Origin: Platerodrilus igneus
Taxonomy: Eukaryota > Arthropoda > Insecta > Coleoptera > Lycidae
NCBI GenBank assembly: GCA_036346225.1
Contig: JARFIW010000899.1
Span: 434,001-498,000 of the forward strand
Length of the DNA: 64,000 nucleotides
Direction of reading: 5' to 3'
Shown: positions 45,961 to 57,172 of the stretch, piece by piece
Position numbering within the stretch: the first letter of the stretch is position 1
How the letters are laid out: each line of letters opens with the position of its first letter
The notes under the pieces: generated by a model
What the model saw: the letters and a program-made list of their open reading frames with translations, nothing else
Databases searched by the model: none
What the model was told of the DNA's origin: nothing
Translations under genes and position numbers: made by a program

Positions 45961-47128
45961 TGCTTTCGTTTATGTCGTGGGGTGTGAATAATTCACAATT
46001 TTTAAAAACTCTTTAATTCATATAAGGTAATACAAATTGAAAACAAATATAATTTAATAAGATACATAAAACAATAGATGGGGTTGCACAAAATCAGTGT
46101 GTTTTTATCTTAGATGATAAATCATCAAAAATCTCCCACTCATTAGATGATCGTTGAATATGACACAGACAATGCCCACAATAATTAGCATTAACAGGTC
46201 ATATGAAATCGATATTCGAAACGATAATTTTTGTCTAATAATTGAACAGTACGTGGAATTTCGCATAATTTAACTTTAAAAGTACCACCAGTATTTGTTC
46301 CATCTCGATTAAAGATTTAAAAAAAATTATATTCTGAATGTTATACTGAATATTCATCTTTACTGATTTTTTATGATCAATATTGGTGCATGCTTCAGTG
46401 ATTCGAAAATTAATAATTGCTTCTTGCAATGACTGTAAACCAAACATTGATAGTATGTTATAGTTTAGCGGAATAAATGATGCATATTTACTGACGTTGA
46501 AGATGTAGAATTATAGTACGTCCTTGATTCACATCTTTTTGATTTTGTGAAACTAGGAGAAAAGTCGCAAATCACTTTGTTTACAATATCGGAAATATTA
46601 CAATCACATTTAATCTTTTTATAGTTGCTTTTCTCTTCATAACTTGAAAATATTTTATCCAAAATTTTGACACGAAATTTATAGACGTGCTTCAAATTTT
46701 TATCATGACACAGAGAAAAAAGAAGGTTACAAAAGTCAAAATCAACTTGTTTTTCATCAATTAACGTCTTAACTTCAGTATGATCTATGTAAAGAACTTG
46801 AAATGCATGTGCTATTGCATCAAATGCACACGTGTTTTCAACAAATATTCATGTTTTCTTTAAAACAACTGGTGGTCTTAATTGACTGTTTTGCAAAATA
46901 CGACAATTAGTATTAGTAATTGGTTTACATTCAATACTCCAATCAGGTTGGATTTTTAAATAAGATTTACAATTACCCTTTTTAGTATTTAACCCTTTCC
47001 AGTTTTCCTCCTCACTTGGTATAGTTTGAAATATCGATTCCTTACTGAAGGCAGTGTTATGGGATTTATTTTCTTTTATCTTCGAATTGGTGAACGTATT
47101 GCTATGTGCAATTTTTAACTGACCGTTA
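45961..47128 (-). pseudogene. USP-like cysteine-protease module of a DDE transposon (copy A, 3' part)
   Basis: The minus strand from 47128 reads ALNGQLKIAHSNTF, then KTxIFVENTCAFDAIAHAF (Cys box, Cys codon near 46828), FQVLYIDHTEVKTL, DFDFCNLLFSLCHDKNLKH and KIKCDCNISDIV. FGLQSLQEAIINF and TNTGGTFKVKLCEIPRTVQL follow in shifted frames, then NANYCGHCLCHIQR and WEIFDDLSSK (His box and Asp, about 46190-46090), ending at a stop near 46082. NTC...(about 200 residues)...GH...W..fDD is the layout of ubiquitin-specific proteases (peptidase C19): Cys near the start, His then Asp near the end. A Cys replaces the usual Tyr after the His. A few frameshifts exist. It is the downstream half of the transposase ORF at 53667-54180. 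Confidence 0.6.
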
Positions 47129-47719
47129 AGAGCATCAATTGAATTGAATTGAATTGAAACGTCTTTATTATTAAATTAAATATACATTATGAGATATAAA
47201 CTTTTGGTACAAACTGCATAAAGCGTGATTAGGGCCATCAGGCCCTGTCTTACACCTAACTTGCATGCCTCAGTACTCTTGAATAAATAATTAATAATTA
47301 CTACACACATGCACACACCCTCACACAAACGCACCCTTCTCCCCACACATGCACACACAACACACATACACACACAACCCTCTCTCACACATACAAACCC
47401 ACGCACACACTCATCAAGCATCAGTTTAGGAAAATGCACTTGCCTCTACACCTGAAAGTTTAAAAGATGTTCCTGCAACAGTTTACGAAAATGTTGCACA
47501 GTCCGAGCCTGCCTAATATCAGGAGGAATAGTATTCCACAAGAGGGAACCGGAAACAAGAAAAGATAAATGGAATGTATGAGTATGGTGTATGGGGATAG
47601 ATAGCAAGTCATCTCGCCTAGTGTTATAGCGGCGATTTGAAAGAAAAAAAATTTTGGCTTAGGTAGAACGGTTTTCGGTTAGAAATAAGTTTATAGACAA
47701 GCACTGCCAAGTGAAGTTT

Positions 47720-50315
47720 TCACCTATTGTTTAGTTTAAGCCACGACATTCTTGTGTAAAATGGGGTGACTCTTTTCCAATATTTTAGTTCGAAAATAAA
47801 CAGTACACAACTATTTTGCGAGCGTTGTACACGTAAACTTAAACTAGATGAAAGATTGGTATGTAATGCATCACAATAATCAAAATGTGGAAGAATTAAT
47901 GATTGTACTAACTTTAACTTTAATTTAGTCGGTATAAACCGTTTTGGACGCTTGATACCTGATCTTTCCATCTAAGGTTTGGATCCAACAGGATACCTAG
48001 ATTTTTAATTATAGGTAAAAAGTTTATGTTCAATTTTCCAAGCATTAGCATGGGAAGATCCACGGACTGAACTTATCTAATTAAATTGTGTGTTCCCAGA
48101 AGCAAAGCCTGGCATTTGGCCGGATTTACGGTTAATAAATTATTTTTACACCAAACATTAACTGCCTGGAACGCTTCAATTATTTCTGTTGGAAAAAAAT
48201 GGAAATAAATCTGGACGTCATCTGCATAGCAGTGGTAACGACAAAACTTCAATGTTGTGTAAAAGTCTTTACTGTACAAGCTAAACAAAAGGGGACCGAG
48301 TACACTGCTTTGAGGTACGCCTGTGACAAGATTAACAGATTGTGAGATGTGACCATTTTCATTTTTAACTTGCTGCATGCGTTGTGTTAAGTATGATTCT
48401 ACCCCAGAGATTGCTGACTGAAAAATTATTTAAACATTTTAATTTAGTTAAAAAAATGTTGATGTCAACACTGTTAAACGCTGCACTGAAATTTAATAAA
48501 ATCAATAAAATTAGTTTTTGACAATCCATAGCCTTTCTGACATCATCAGTTACCCGCAGAAGCGCAGTACATGTACTATAATTCGCACGGAAACCCGATT
48601 GGTATTTGTCTAGTAATGTATACTGTTTTAAAAATAACAACATTTGATCAAGTGCTAAGTATTCAGCGGATTTTGAAAGTGCTGGTAAAATGCTAATCGG
48701 ACGATAATCTTCTAGACCTAAAGGGTTTGCTTTCTTTGGTAATGGCCTAATTATGGAGTGTTTCCATACTAATGGAAAACGAGCAGTGCTAAAAGATGTA
48801 TTAATTATACTTGTTAAAGATTCTAGAGCAATTGGGCAGATTTGTGTAAGCATTGAGCTCGATATTTTATCAAAACCCACAGCTTTTGATTTAATGTGCA
48901 GAACAGACTTGTGGACATCATCGGTTGACACTTCAGTAAACACAAATTGTGGAAATGAAGGGGGCGGTATACTGATTAAGCCTTTGATAGTATCCAGTTT
49001 AGCTGTATTGTTTTGCATCATTAATGCAGAAAAATTCGATTCAGCATATCTAAATGTATGCTTTAAGGAATCTGCAATAATGGTTTTCCTATACCAGCTT
49101 TCTTTAAAGCAGCCCAAGTCTTTCGGGAATCGGTATATGAAGCTATAAAATGATAATATTTTAATTTACAGTTTCTGATCAACTGCTTGGTCCTATTACG
49201 TATACTTTTGTAACGGTCATAATTCAATGCAGTGTTAACTTTCTTATAAAATGCAAGTGCACTGTCTCTCATTCGTCTCATTTCATTAATTTTAGGGGTT
49301 AACCACGGAGATTTTGGTCTAGTTACCCTAACTGTTTTAAATGGAGCATGAATGTCAAAAATATTGTTAACGAGTGTATTGAACTTGTGGAGTTTAGCAT
49401 CAACATCTGTTTCTTCATCGATTTCATCCCAGCTCGCACGTTCCATATCTGTCTGTAGAAGTTCAAAATTAACACTCTTAAAATCCCGGTAAGTAACTAA
49501 TTTAGGTTGAAATTTATATGTTTTAAGTGAATATGATACAAAAATAAGATCGTGTTTAGAGATTTCTAATATCGGTATTTGTCCAAAATTTAGTGCTCTG
49601 TCCTTATTCAAAATTATGATATGGTCAATGTTGAAAAGGGTGCATGGCGAGTGGGTTCAAGTGGTAAAATGCTAAGATTACATGCATCCATCATAGTCCA
49701 AAAATAACGAACCTTGGAAGTATCATTCAGTAGATTGATGTTCCAGTCTCCAAGCACGATTATATCTGTGTAATGTGAGTCATACTGAAAAATTACCTCC
49801 TCAACATCAACCAAAAATCCAATTTTTGGTGGCTTATAAACAACTCCAACTAGAACTTTAGCCTGCACAGCTACAATCTCAAGAAAAAGAAATTCCGGAC
49901 GTGCCTTATACATGGAGGTGGAAGATGCAATAAATTTACAATTAAGATCATTACGAACATAAAGAGCCACCCCTCCACCACTTTTCCCTGTTCTGTCGTT
50001 TCGTATAATTTTATATCCTTCTAACTTGACTAAGGAAGCAGACAAGGTTGGTTTCAGCCACGTTTCTGATACAGCAACACAGTGTGGAAGACAGAACTCA
50101 AAAAGGTAAAGAAACTCATCTAAATAAGAAAGTAGTGAGCAGGCATTAATATGACAGCATTGAAACGATTTCGGATGAAGAGAGAGTGATTGACAAAGGA
50201 GAGCGGAACAAGACGGGACAGGTGGCAGGGAGTAGGGTTGTTCTAGATCAATACCAACAACTCTTTCAGGAAAATCCAACTCAATTAAGCATAAATCAGA
50301 AAAATGTTCAGCCAT
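47720..50315 (-). pseudogene. LINE ORF2: endonuclease and reverse transcriptase
   Basis: From 50315: endonuclease with AVSETWLKP, NDRTGKSGGGVALYVRNDL, GVVYKPP and IVLGDWNINLL (50300-49614). A linker follows, with KSPWLTPKINEMRRMRD (49611-49063). The RT has VGFDKISSSMLTQ, WKHSIIRPLPKK, YRPISILPALSK, YQSGFRANYST (49117-48400) and TGVPQSSVLGPLLFSLY (48320). Catalytic CYADDVQIYF lies at about 48250-48220, and the C-terminal LVQSLILPHFDYCDA at 47900. Frameshifts at about 49612, 48380 and 48000 break an otherwise complete protein. The catalytic YADD is intact. Confidence 0.88.
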
Positions 50316-50590
50316 TAATAAATTTCACCCAGAAATAGAAAAATAAGTATTTAAATATAGGATAAACCACATTACCAAACAGTATAAAGCAATGCACCCC
50401 TGTAGCTAAGCTCGAACATTCACACTTATACACATACCTGCACACATTCTTAACTACAAACACTAACCATAACAAACGCTTAATACTAAACCTAATCACA
50501 ATAATAAACAGACAAGTACAAACAAATAAGCACAAAACAAATAAGTGCCAAAAACAAAACAAGATATAAAGGGAGCCAGCTGATACTATA

Positions 50591-52433
50591 CAGGGTGGTC
50601 CGGTTTTCATTAGCCAGCGTATATTTTCTGAACTATGCAAGATATAGAAAAATTTCACAGGAAAAAGTTGTTTGAATATATTTTCTCTACAAACATAAGG
50701 CATTAAGTATTTTTCATGGCCTACTATATTTGAGCAATAATTTGTCACTTTGGTTTTTTAAATAGAACACCCTGTATATTTTTTTGAAAAAATACTCTAC
50801 TTGAAATTGTCTTTATGGCAATATACCACAACCAATGAGTTCTTGTTAGAATGCACTAAATAACTCAAATAATAGAATTCCAATAGGAAACTGTGATTAT
50901 TGTTTATTTACTGTATAAATTAATAAATTGAAAATTTTTTTATACATACATCTAAAAATAATAGCTAACAAGAAAACTAATTATCTTAGTAAATGTTCAA
51001 ATTGTTCACCATGACATTCTAAACATTTATTAATTCGAATAATTAAATTTTCTAGCATCTTACAGCATGACCGGGTAATTAACACTAAGCTGCTCTTATT
51101 TTGCAATTAACTCTTCAAGATTTTGAAAAGGGTAGAATTAGAATTACACTCGATCTTTCAAAAACCCCCAAACAAAAAAATCAAGAACTGACAAATCAGG
51201 TGATCGGGGAGGCCACAAAGTCGGTCTCTTATTATCGATCCAGTTCTGAACAAACTCATTATTTAAATAATTTGTGTCATTGATTCCATTATGTGGTGCA
51301 GCGCTATCGTGATGAAACCATAAGTTTCGCCCGATAACTAGGAAAATATCATCTAAGAAATCTTGAAACGAAGTTTGCAAAAACATCAAATATCTATTTT
51401 GGGTTAAACTACCATTAAAGAAATACGGACCCGGTATGCGGTCACCTACTACACTTATCCAGACATTCACTGAAAATCGTACTTGTGAACGGCTTTCAAC
51501 AAATTGCAAAGGATTTCTATCATTCCAATAATGTGTATTTTTTCTGTTAAAAATACCATTTTTATGAAATTTAGATTCATCAGTCCAAATAATACTGTCC
51601 AAAAATTCTCTTCCCATACATTCAATATCCATATACAAAAACCAACTCGGCTGTTGGCATAATTGGGATGTAATGTTTGAACCAAACGCATCTTAAATGC
51701 TTTCATTGAATGATGCCTCAAAACATTAAAAATCTGTCGAAACGTTTAGTTCAGCTACAGCTTGTCTCGGATAAACTTTAGGATAAGGTCTAAAGTAAGC
51801 CAAAATAATCAATTTATGTTGTACTTGATTTCTGGTGATAGTTAAAAAGCTACCATTAGACCTTAAAGAATTTTCTAAATTCTTAAATGTATTTATATTT
51901 GGTTGTCTACGGTCAGGATATAACTTTCGATAAAAAACTGCAGCTTGACGTTTATTGTTGTTTGATCTATGAAGACAGCATAACATATCAACTTTTTCAT
52001 TGTTTGAATAATTTATTTCCATTATTTTGCGTGAAACAACTATTAAGAACACAATAATACTTTTACTTATTTATGTGACAGATAATTGTGAATAAACAAC
52101 TGAAATACTGCAATGGCATTTGTTAACAGAAATAATCAGATTGAAATTCTATTATTTAGGTTATTTAGCGCACTTTGAATCAAAATCATTGATTGTGGCA
52201 TATTCCCGTAAAGACAATTTCAAGAAGAATATTTTTTCAAAAAAAAATACAGGGTGTTCTATTTAAAAAACCAAAGTGACTTATTGTTGCTCAAATATAG
52301 TAAGCCATGAAAAATACTTAATGCCTTATATTTGTAGAAAAAATATATTCCAAAAACTTTTTCCCATGAAATTTTTCTATATCTTGCATAGTTCAGAAGA
52401 TATACGCTGGCTAATGAAAACCGGACCACCCTG
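50591..52433 (-). mobile_element. Tc1/mariner-type element, 1843 bp, with long TIRs
   Basis: TA duplications flank it (50589-50590 and 52434-52435). The ends begin CAGGGTGGTCCGGTTTTCAT, and about 235 bp at each end are inverted repeats (catggcctactatatttgag against ctcaaatatagtaagccatg; the inner limit is near 50825 and 52205). It lies in the spacer between ORF1 and ORF2 of the LINE, so it arrived later. Confidence 0.88.
50985..52025 (-). pseudogene. Mariner-type transposase (DUF4817 HTH, DDD), two frameshifts
   Basis: It starts at MEINYSNNEKVDML (52022), a DUF4817-type helix-turn-helix with YRKLYPDRRQPN, and runs to PRQAVAELNVSTDF. After a frameshift (about 51735) comes NVLRHHSMKAFKMRLVQTL and FCIW. 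A second shift (about 51640) leads to the catalytic domain: WTDESKFH (first Asp), VNVWISVVGDRIPGPYFF, WFHHDSAAPH (second Asp) and WPPRSPDLSVLDFFVWG (third Asp, 36 residues after the second). The C-terminus has INKCLECHGEQFEHLL (about 51030-50985). Wording and order match the insect DUF4817-containing mariner-like transposases. It is nearly complete but inactive. Confidence 0.85.
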
Positions 52434-52591
52434 TATAGTTAGCGTACAAAATCAAAATCAATAGCAAATATCAAATAACAGTAACAAATACAAATGTAGT
52501 TGAAAAGAAACGTCAGATTATATAATATTATAGAGCACCATATCATATCATATAGCTATCAAAATAAGGCGGTAGATACCAGGCATACAAC

Positions 52592-53233
52592 TTAGTTACT
52601 TTTACTTTGACTTCGAGTACTATATTTAACTCGTTTAATTGCGGTCTCATTCTCACAAACTTGAATGCAAGAATTTAACTGTGACAAATTGATAACACTC
52701 TTTATACTGTTATTAGGCAGGTGAATAAAAATTCGTCCGTCTAATGTCCAAACTTTTGATGCGCCAAAGTGTTTTTTAGCAGTATTATACGTCAGAAGTC
52801 TGCGCATAGTTAATGATTCCGTAATTATGAACGGTTTTCCTTTTAACAGTTTTTTATTTATCTACACTTGATGACGATATTTATGACACCATTTTTATTA
52901 TTATAGGTCGTGGTTTGTTGCTGGTATCTTTACGAATGGGACCAAGTCTATGACAATGGTCAATCATAGAATCCGGGTAATCAGGAAGTCCAAGATAAGA
53001 TTTTATAAAATCCAAAGCTAAGCTACGAGTGTCTTCACCAGTGCTATCTTTAATCCTGCGAATTAAGAGGCAATTACAGCGTGAATAAGCCTCAAGTTGA
53101 TCGATCTGATCTCCAACGTTTACAATTAGGTTTTTAATGAGTCAAAATTGCGCCTTTGAGGCAGCTGCAAGTTTAACTTCAAACTACTGCATAGTTGAAA
53201 GAAATTTTTTTCAAGCCTATCAAAGGCACTCAT
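52592..53233 (-). pseudogene. LINE ORF1 (L1-type RNA-binding protein)
   Basis: It starts at MSAFDRLEKNFFQLCSS (53233). After a frameshift comes DQIDQLEAYSRCNCLLIRRI, then GLPDYPDSMIDHCHRLGPIR, KPRPIIIKMVS, KKLLKGKPFIITESLTMRRL and VWTLDGRIFIHL, ending near 52592. The RRM-like part followed by HRxG, PRPIIxK and LT..R is the layout of L1/CR1-type ORF1 RNA-binding chaperones. An in-frame TAA after KMVS shows decay. Confidence 0.75.
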
Positions 53234-53641
53234 TATATATTTTAAAATTATATCTTAGAGATAGCAATAGCAGTCATTGAAATGAAACTAGTTGCATCTA
53301 CAGTATTTTAAATAAATGTATGATATCTATATCTCAGTTTGAACGCCGATTAATGTAATGTAATATAATTTTAGTCTAAGTACATACTACTTGTTTAACA
53401 CATGGTGATAAAATATGCACTAATAGACTATCAATACGAGTTTAATTAACATTTAGAGTTCACTTTTGTACCATCAAATTGCATAAGCAAACTACAAAAG
53501 TACCGGCCGGTCTGAGCGGATGATCAAAATGACACGTTGAAAGTTAATACGGGTCATGAATACACATTTGCTAAATAAACTATCAAACTAGAACTAAATG
53601 TATAAATTATAGAATTATAATAATAATTACAGAGAGAGCAT

Positions 53642-54180
53642 GTTTAAATACGTCTGTTCACTTCGACTACAACTCGCTATCAATGTGTTTCATTAAAAAG
53701 ATGCCTGTTCGAAGAGGCAACATGTTATTAAACATTAAATGCTTAATATCCTTAAAATAACTTTCAATTGAAGCAGTTGTGCATTTCGTATTTGCATATT
53801 CATAATAAACCGTCATAATAGCACTCAATGATATTTTCCAACATATGTTTCTTAAAACTGGAATAATTTCTGGAAGACTGTACATGTTGTTTAAGCCAAT
53901 TTCAAAATTTCTCTTGCTATTTATAGATGACTGTGCCTCATTCTGTGCGGAATTATAAACTGTTTCAAACCAGTGGCAATTTAACTCTACTTCTGTTTCT
54001 ATTTCTTTTTTTCGGTTTCTTCATCATTAAAGTCTTGAATAATTAAACTTCCTTTCGAAACGAATTCAATGATGTTATTTTTAAATCCTTACAGATATTG
54101 GTTTCATATTTTGATAATACTACAATCAAAATATCTTTTATGACCAACTTTACTATATCAAGATGCAGAAAACGAAATAA
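53642..54180 (-). pseudogene. Transposase part of the DDE/USP-like transposon, copy A (5' truncated)
   Basis: The minus strand from about 54170 reads DIVKLVIKDILIVVLSKYET, then EFVSKGSLIIQDFNDEE and ELNCHWFETVYNSAQNEAQS in shifted frames. EIIPVLRNICWKISLSAIMT and TASIESYFKDIKHLMF follow (ESYFKDIK near 53760, a candidate place for the catalytic Glu), then MKHIDSEL. Frame reading continues across the LINE site into 47128 (the codons from TDVFKHAL run on). It is cut off at 54180, where copy B starts head to head. Confidence 0.65.
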
Positions 54181-54579
54181 AGTGTAAGATACATTTAGCT
54201 ACTGATGTATGGGACACAATTAAGCCACAGTACGTTTATGGTAGTCGAAATGAAAAACAAAGACCCAATTTAATATTTAAAAGAATGAAAATTCTGCCAA
54301 AAGGAATGTGGATCATAATGATAAAAAGATAAAAGGTCCATGCACATGGATTTTTAAAATAGATAATATAAAAACAATTTATTGTATAGGAAAATGTAAA
54401 CAATGTGAAACGATACTTCAATGTGATATGAATGAAATCCAGTTCACGAAAACGTTGAACTAGTATGCACAATAAAAAACTTAGTTAAGAACTTTATCCA
54501 TAATCAAAAAATTAAAAAGACATTAGCATGTATCAAGTGCATAAAAATTGCTCAAGAACTAAAATATAAATCAGTTTCT

Positions 54580-55505
54580 TTGTTAAGAAAGGAATTGGCA
54601 GATAGACTCATGAAGTATGGAAAACCTGAACCTCCCAATATACCGTCAGATATTGTTCTGAGAAAAGTGAAAGAACAAAATAGGAATGAGGAACGCTTGC
54701 ATTCTGATCCACTGCTAAGGATCTGGCTGTCCAAATATGCTATGCCATATATGGGTACAATTCGTCATATTGGTTTGGATCCGTTCCTTGTGCATTATTG
54801 GACTAACTTCCAAATTGCATTTTACAAAGATTATATAAAAAGAAATAAAATTTATTCCATCGCAATTGATGCTACGGGCAATGTAGTTAAAAGTATTAAA
54901 CTAATTCCAAAGTCTAATGGATTATTCAAACAAAAACCTACCTTTCTATATTCCGTAGTAATAATTACTGACAAAAAAACCATTTCAAAATATCATATGT
55001 TCTCTCAAGAACATACTACAAATGCAATTGCACACTGGTTAAAAAATTGGTTGAAAGTATTGAAAATCGAACCACCGCAAGAGGAAAGAACTGACGCATC
55101 ACTGCACTAATTAATGCTGTGGTTGAAGTTTTTATTACATTTAAGAAACTGGATGGCTATATTAACTACAGTCTCAGATGTTTGGAAACGGGCGAATGTA
55201 TAGACGATTGCTTTATAAGATTAGACAAAAATAATCATTTTATTAAAATGATTTCAGCGTGGAAGTGCTTTAAGGATAATAAGAGGTTAAAAAAATTTTA
55301 TTGTCATGCACTTGGTCTATTGGTTGATGAAACGTCATTTGATATCGTAAAGTTAGTCATAAAAGATATTTCGATTGTAGCATTATCAAAATACGAAACC
55401 AATATCTGTAAGATTTCGAAAGTAACATCATTGAATTCGTCATATTTTGCAAAACGGTCGTTTAAGACCACCAGTTGTTTTAAAGAAAACACGAATATTT
55501 GTTGA
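54580..55505 (+). pseudogene. DDE-type transposase core of copy B
   Basis: Text in order: LADRLMKYGKPEPPNIPSDI, VLRKVKEQNRNEE, MGTIRHIGLDPFLVHYWTNF, YSIAIDATGNVVK (candidate first Asp, about 54864), TFLYSVVIITDKK, SQEHTTNAIAHWLKNWL, RTDASL (candidate second Asp, about 55094). A 1-base loss at about 55108 leads to LINAVVEVFITFKKLDGYIN, CFIRLDKNNHFIKMISAWKC and FYCHALGLLVDETSFDIVKL. I know this pattern from uncharacterised insect proteins. The IDATG and TDxxLxxLxxAV spacing is MULE- or KDZ-like, but the superfamily is not settled. Confidence 0.6.
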
Positions 55506-55519
55506 AAACACGTGTGCAT

Positions 55520-55756
55520 TAGAATAGAATAGAATAGAATAGAATTTATTCACCATTATGGTACATAACATTGTACATAATATGGAAAGTCAATGGATAA
55601 TATGTAATACAGTTTTATATATCTAAAGCTAAATATATGATCACATTGTGACTAGTTAAAATTTATTGTTAAAACTTAAAAATAATATATTTTAGTTATA
55701 TAATAGAGTATTTAGTATATAAAAATAATATTAATATCACTTAAATCACTTAAATT
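55520..55756 (-). mobile_element. 5'-truncated LINE tail with (TTCTA)n end
   Basis: About 237 bp split the protease Cys box of copy B; in copy A gtgtgcatttgatgc is continuous. It starts with four to five TAGAA units (the complement of a TTCTA tail), followed by a unique A+T-rich part. This is the mark of a CR1-like LINE insertion in minus orientation. Confidence 0.6.
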
Positions 55757-56295
55757 TGATGAAATAGCACATGAATTTCAAGTTCTTTACATAGATCATA
55801 CTGAAGTTAAGACGTTAATTGATGGAAAAAAAAGTTGATTTTGACTTTTGTAACCTCCTTTTCTTCTCTGTGTCATGATAAAAATTTGAAGCACGTCTAT
55901 AAATGTCGTGCCAAAATTTTGGATAAAATATTTTCAAGTTGTGAACAGAAAAGCAACTAAAAAAAGATAAATGTGATTGTAATATTTCCGATATTGTAAA
56001 CAAAGTGATTTGCGACTTTTCTCCTAGTTTCACAAAATCAAAAAGATGTGAATCAAGAACATGCTATAATTCTACATCTTCAACATCAGTAAATATGCAC
56101 CATTTATTCCGCTAAACTATAACATACTATCAATGTTTGGTTTACAGTCATTGCAAGAAGCAATTATTAATTTTCGAATCACTGAAGCATGCCCCAATAT
56201 TGATTGAATTTTTGGCACTACGCAGCACAAACAAACTGTATTTATTTGTTTTAAAAACTGTATAGTGTCCATTCCAACTCCACACACGCATTTTG

Positions 56296-57172
56296 AAAAT
56301 GTAATTTGAAAGATAATAAAATATATACTTATCGCATAAAATGGCTTTTGAATTCATGATCCAGATATTTTTTTACAAAAGCATATATCCTAAAATTCGA
56401 GGATGTAGTTCTTGCTTCTTTCTTGCAAAGAAATTTTTCAGTCTTCAGAACTTGAACGTTCAAAACTATTACTATTATTTCAAAAAAATGTAATCGAATT
56501 AACAACCTAATTTTTTTTTATGGAAAATGTTACCAAAAAGTCTAAACATAAGATTTTGTGGTTAACTTTCAGTTAGCAGCCAAGCAGCTAGTCCACTTAA
56601 ATGACAGACCACGATTTATTTGAAGTAGAATGGTAAAACCATGGTCTTGATCGTGACAATCGTTAAATCGAACGTAACCCAAAAGTTTCAGCATAGTACC
56701 TCTACAAATTTAAGAAAACTATTACTTGTGGGTGCCGATGGGTTAATAATAATAATTAATCATGGGCTTATACATATTAGTTTGAAAAATGTTTTATTTA
56801 ATTTTTTAAAAGATGGCTAAAAAGTAAGCTGTACATTTAAATGCTTACTAACCAAAAATGGATTATGACACAACACATTTCCGTAATAATATTAGAATCC
56901 GCGTCGAAGATTAAATAATGGAAATAGCTGAACGTATACAGAAAAGTTGCTGCATGGCTTTTATTTTATAATCATAAGATACCTACAATAAATATCCTCA
57001 TCTAGAACAAACTATTATAAAAATTTATAAAGGTAAACACAAGTTAACTCCTTGCAGGATAGTAATATTAATATGCACATCCTAGAAAAAAATTAATCCA
57101 AATTAAAAAAAAATAACAGAAACTTATAAACGATTTATTAAAGGCATACAAAATATGCAACACAAGAACTAT
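56296..57172. other. Intergenic stretch
   Basis: No gene, repeat or RNA could be supported. It includes the eL13 polyadenylation signal (57134-57139, complement of AATAAA). Confidence 0.35.

Larger units (their letters stand above)
47136..53634 (-). mobile_element. Full-length two-ORF LINE (CR1/L2-like group), itself split by mariner
   Basis: It is flanked by the 7-bp duplication AGAGCAT (47129-47135 and 53635-53641). Reading the minus strand: 5' UTR, ORF1 (53233-52592), spacer carrying the Tc1/mariner insertion, ORF2 (50315-47720), 3' UTR with a CA-rich microsatellite (47305-47412), and a (CAATT)n tail (47136-47157). Without the mariner it is about 4.65 kb. A short-unit tail rather than poly(A) and an L1-type ORF1 point to the CR1/L2 group, though clade assignment by eye is uncertain. 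Confidence 0.8.
54181..56295 (+). mobile_element. DDE/USP-like transposon, copy B (internally deleted)
   Basis: The plus orientation runs from the N-terminal zinc-finger-like part (54200-54450) through the transposase core (54580-55430), then jumps to the NTC Cys box of the protease module (about 55490-55518). A LINE tail (55520-55756) interrupts it. The module continues to SITEACPNID-like text (56200), then skips the His-box region to the common non-coding end (56205-56295). Compared with copy A it lacks the ESYFKD part and the His box. The two copies abut at 54180 in opposite directions. Confidence 0.65.

Noticed and set aside
47176..47439. Cysteine-rich 87-codon minus frame
   Set aside because: It is a translation of the CA-rich microsatellite in the LINE 3' UTR.
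48753..49148. 131-codon plus frame
   Set aside because: It is antisense to the LINE reverse transcriptase.
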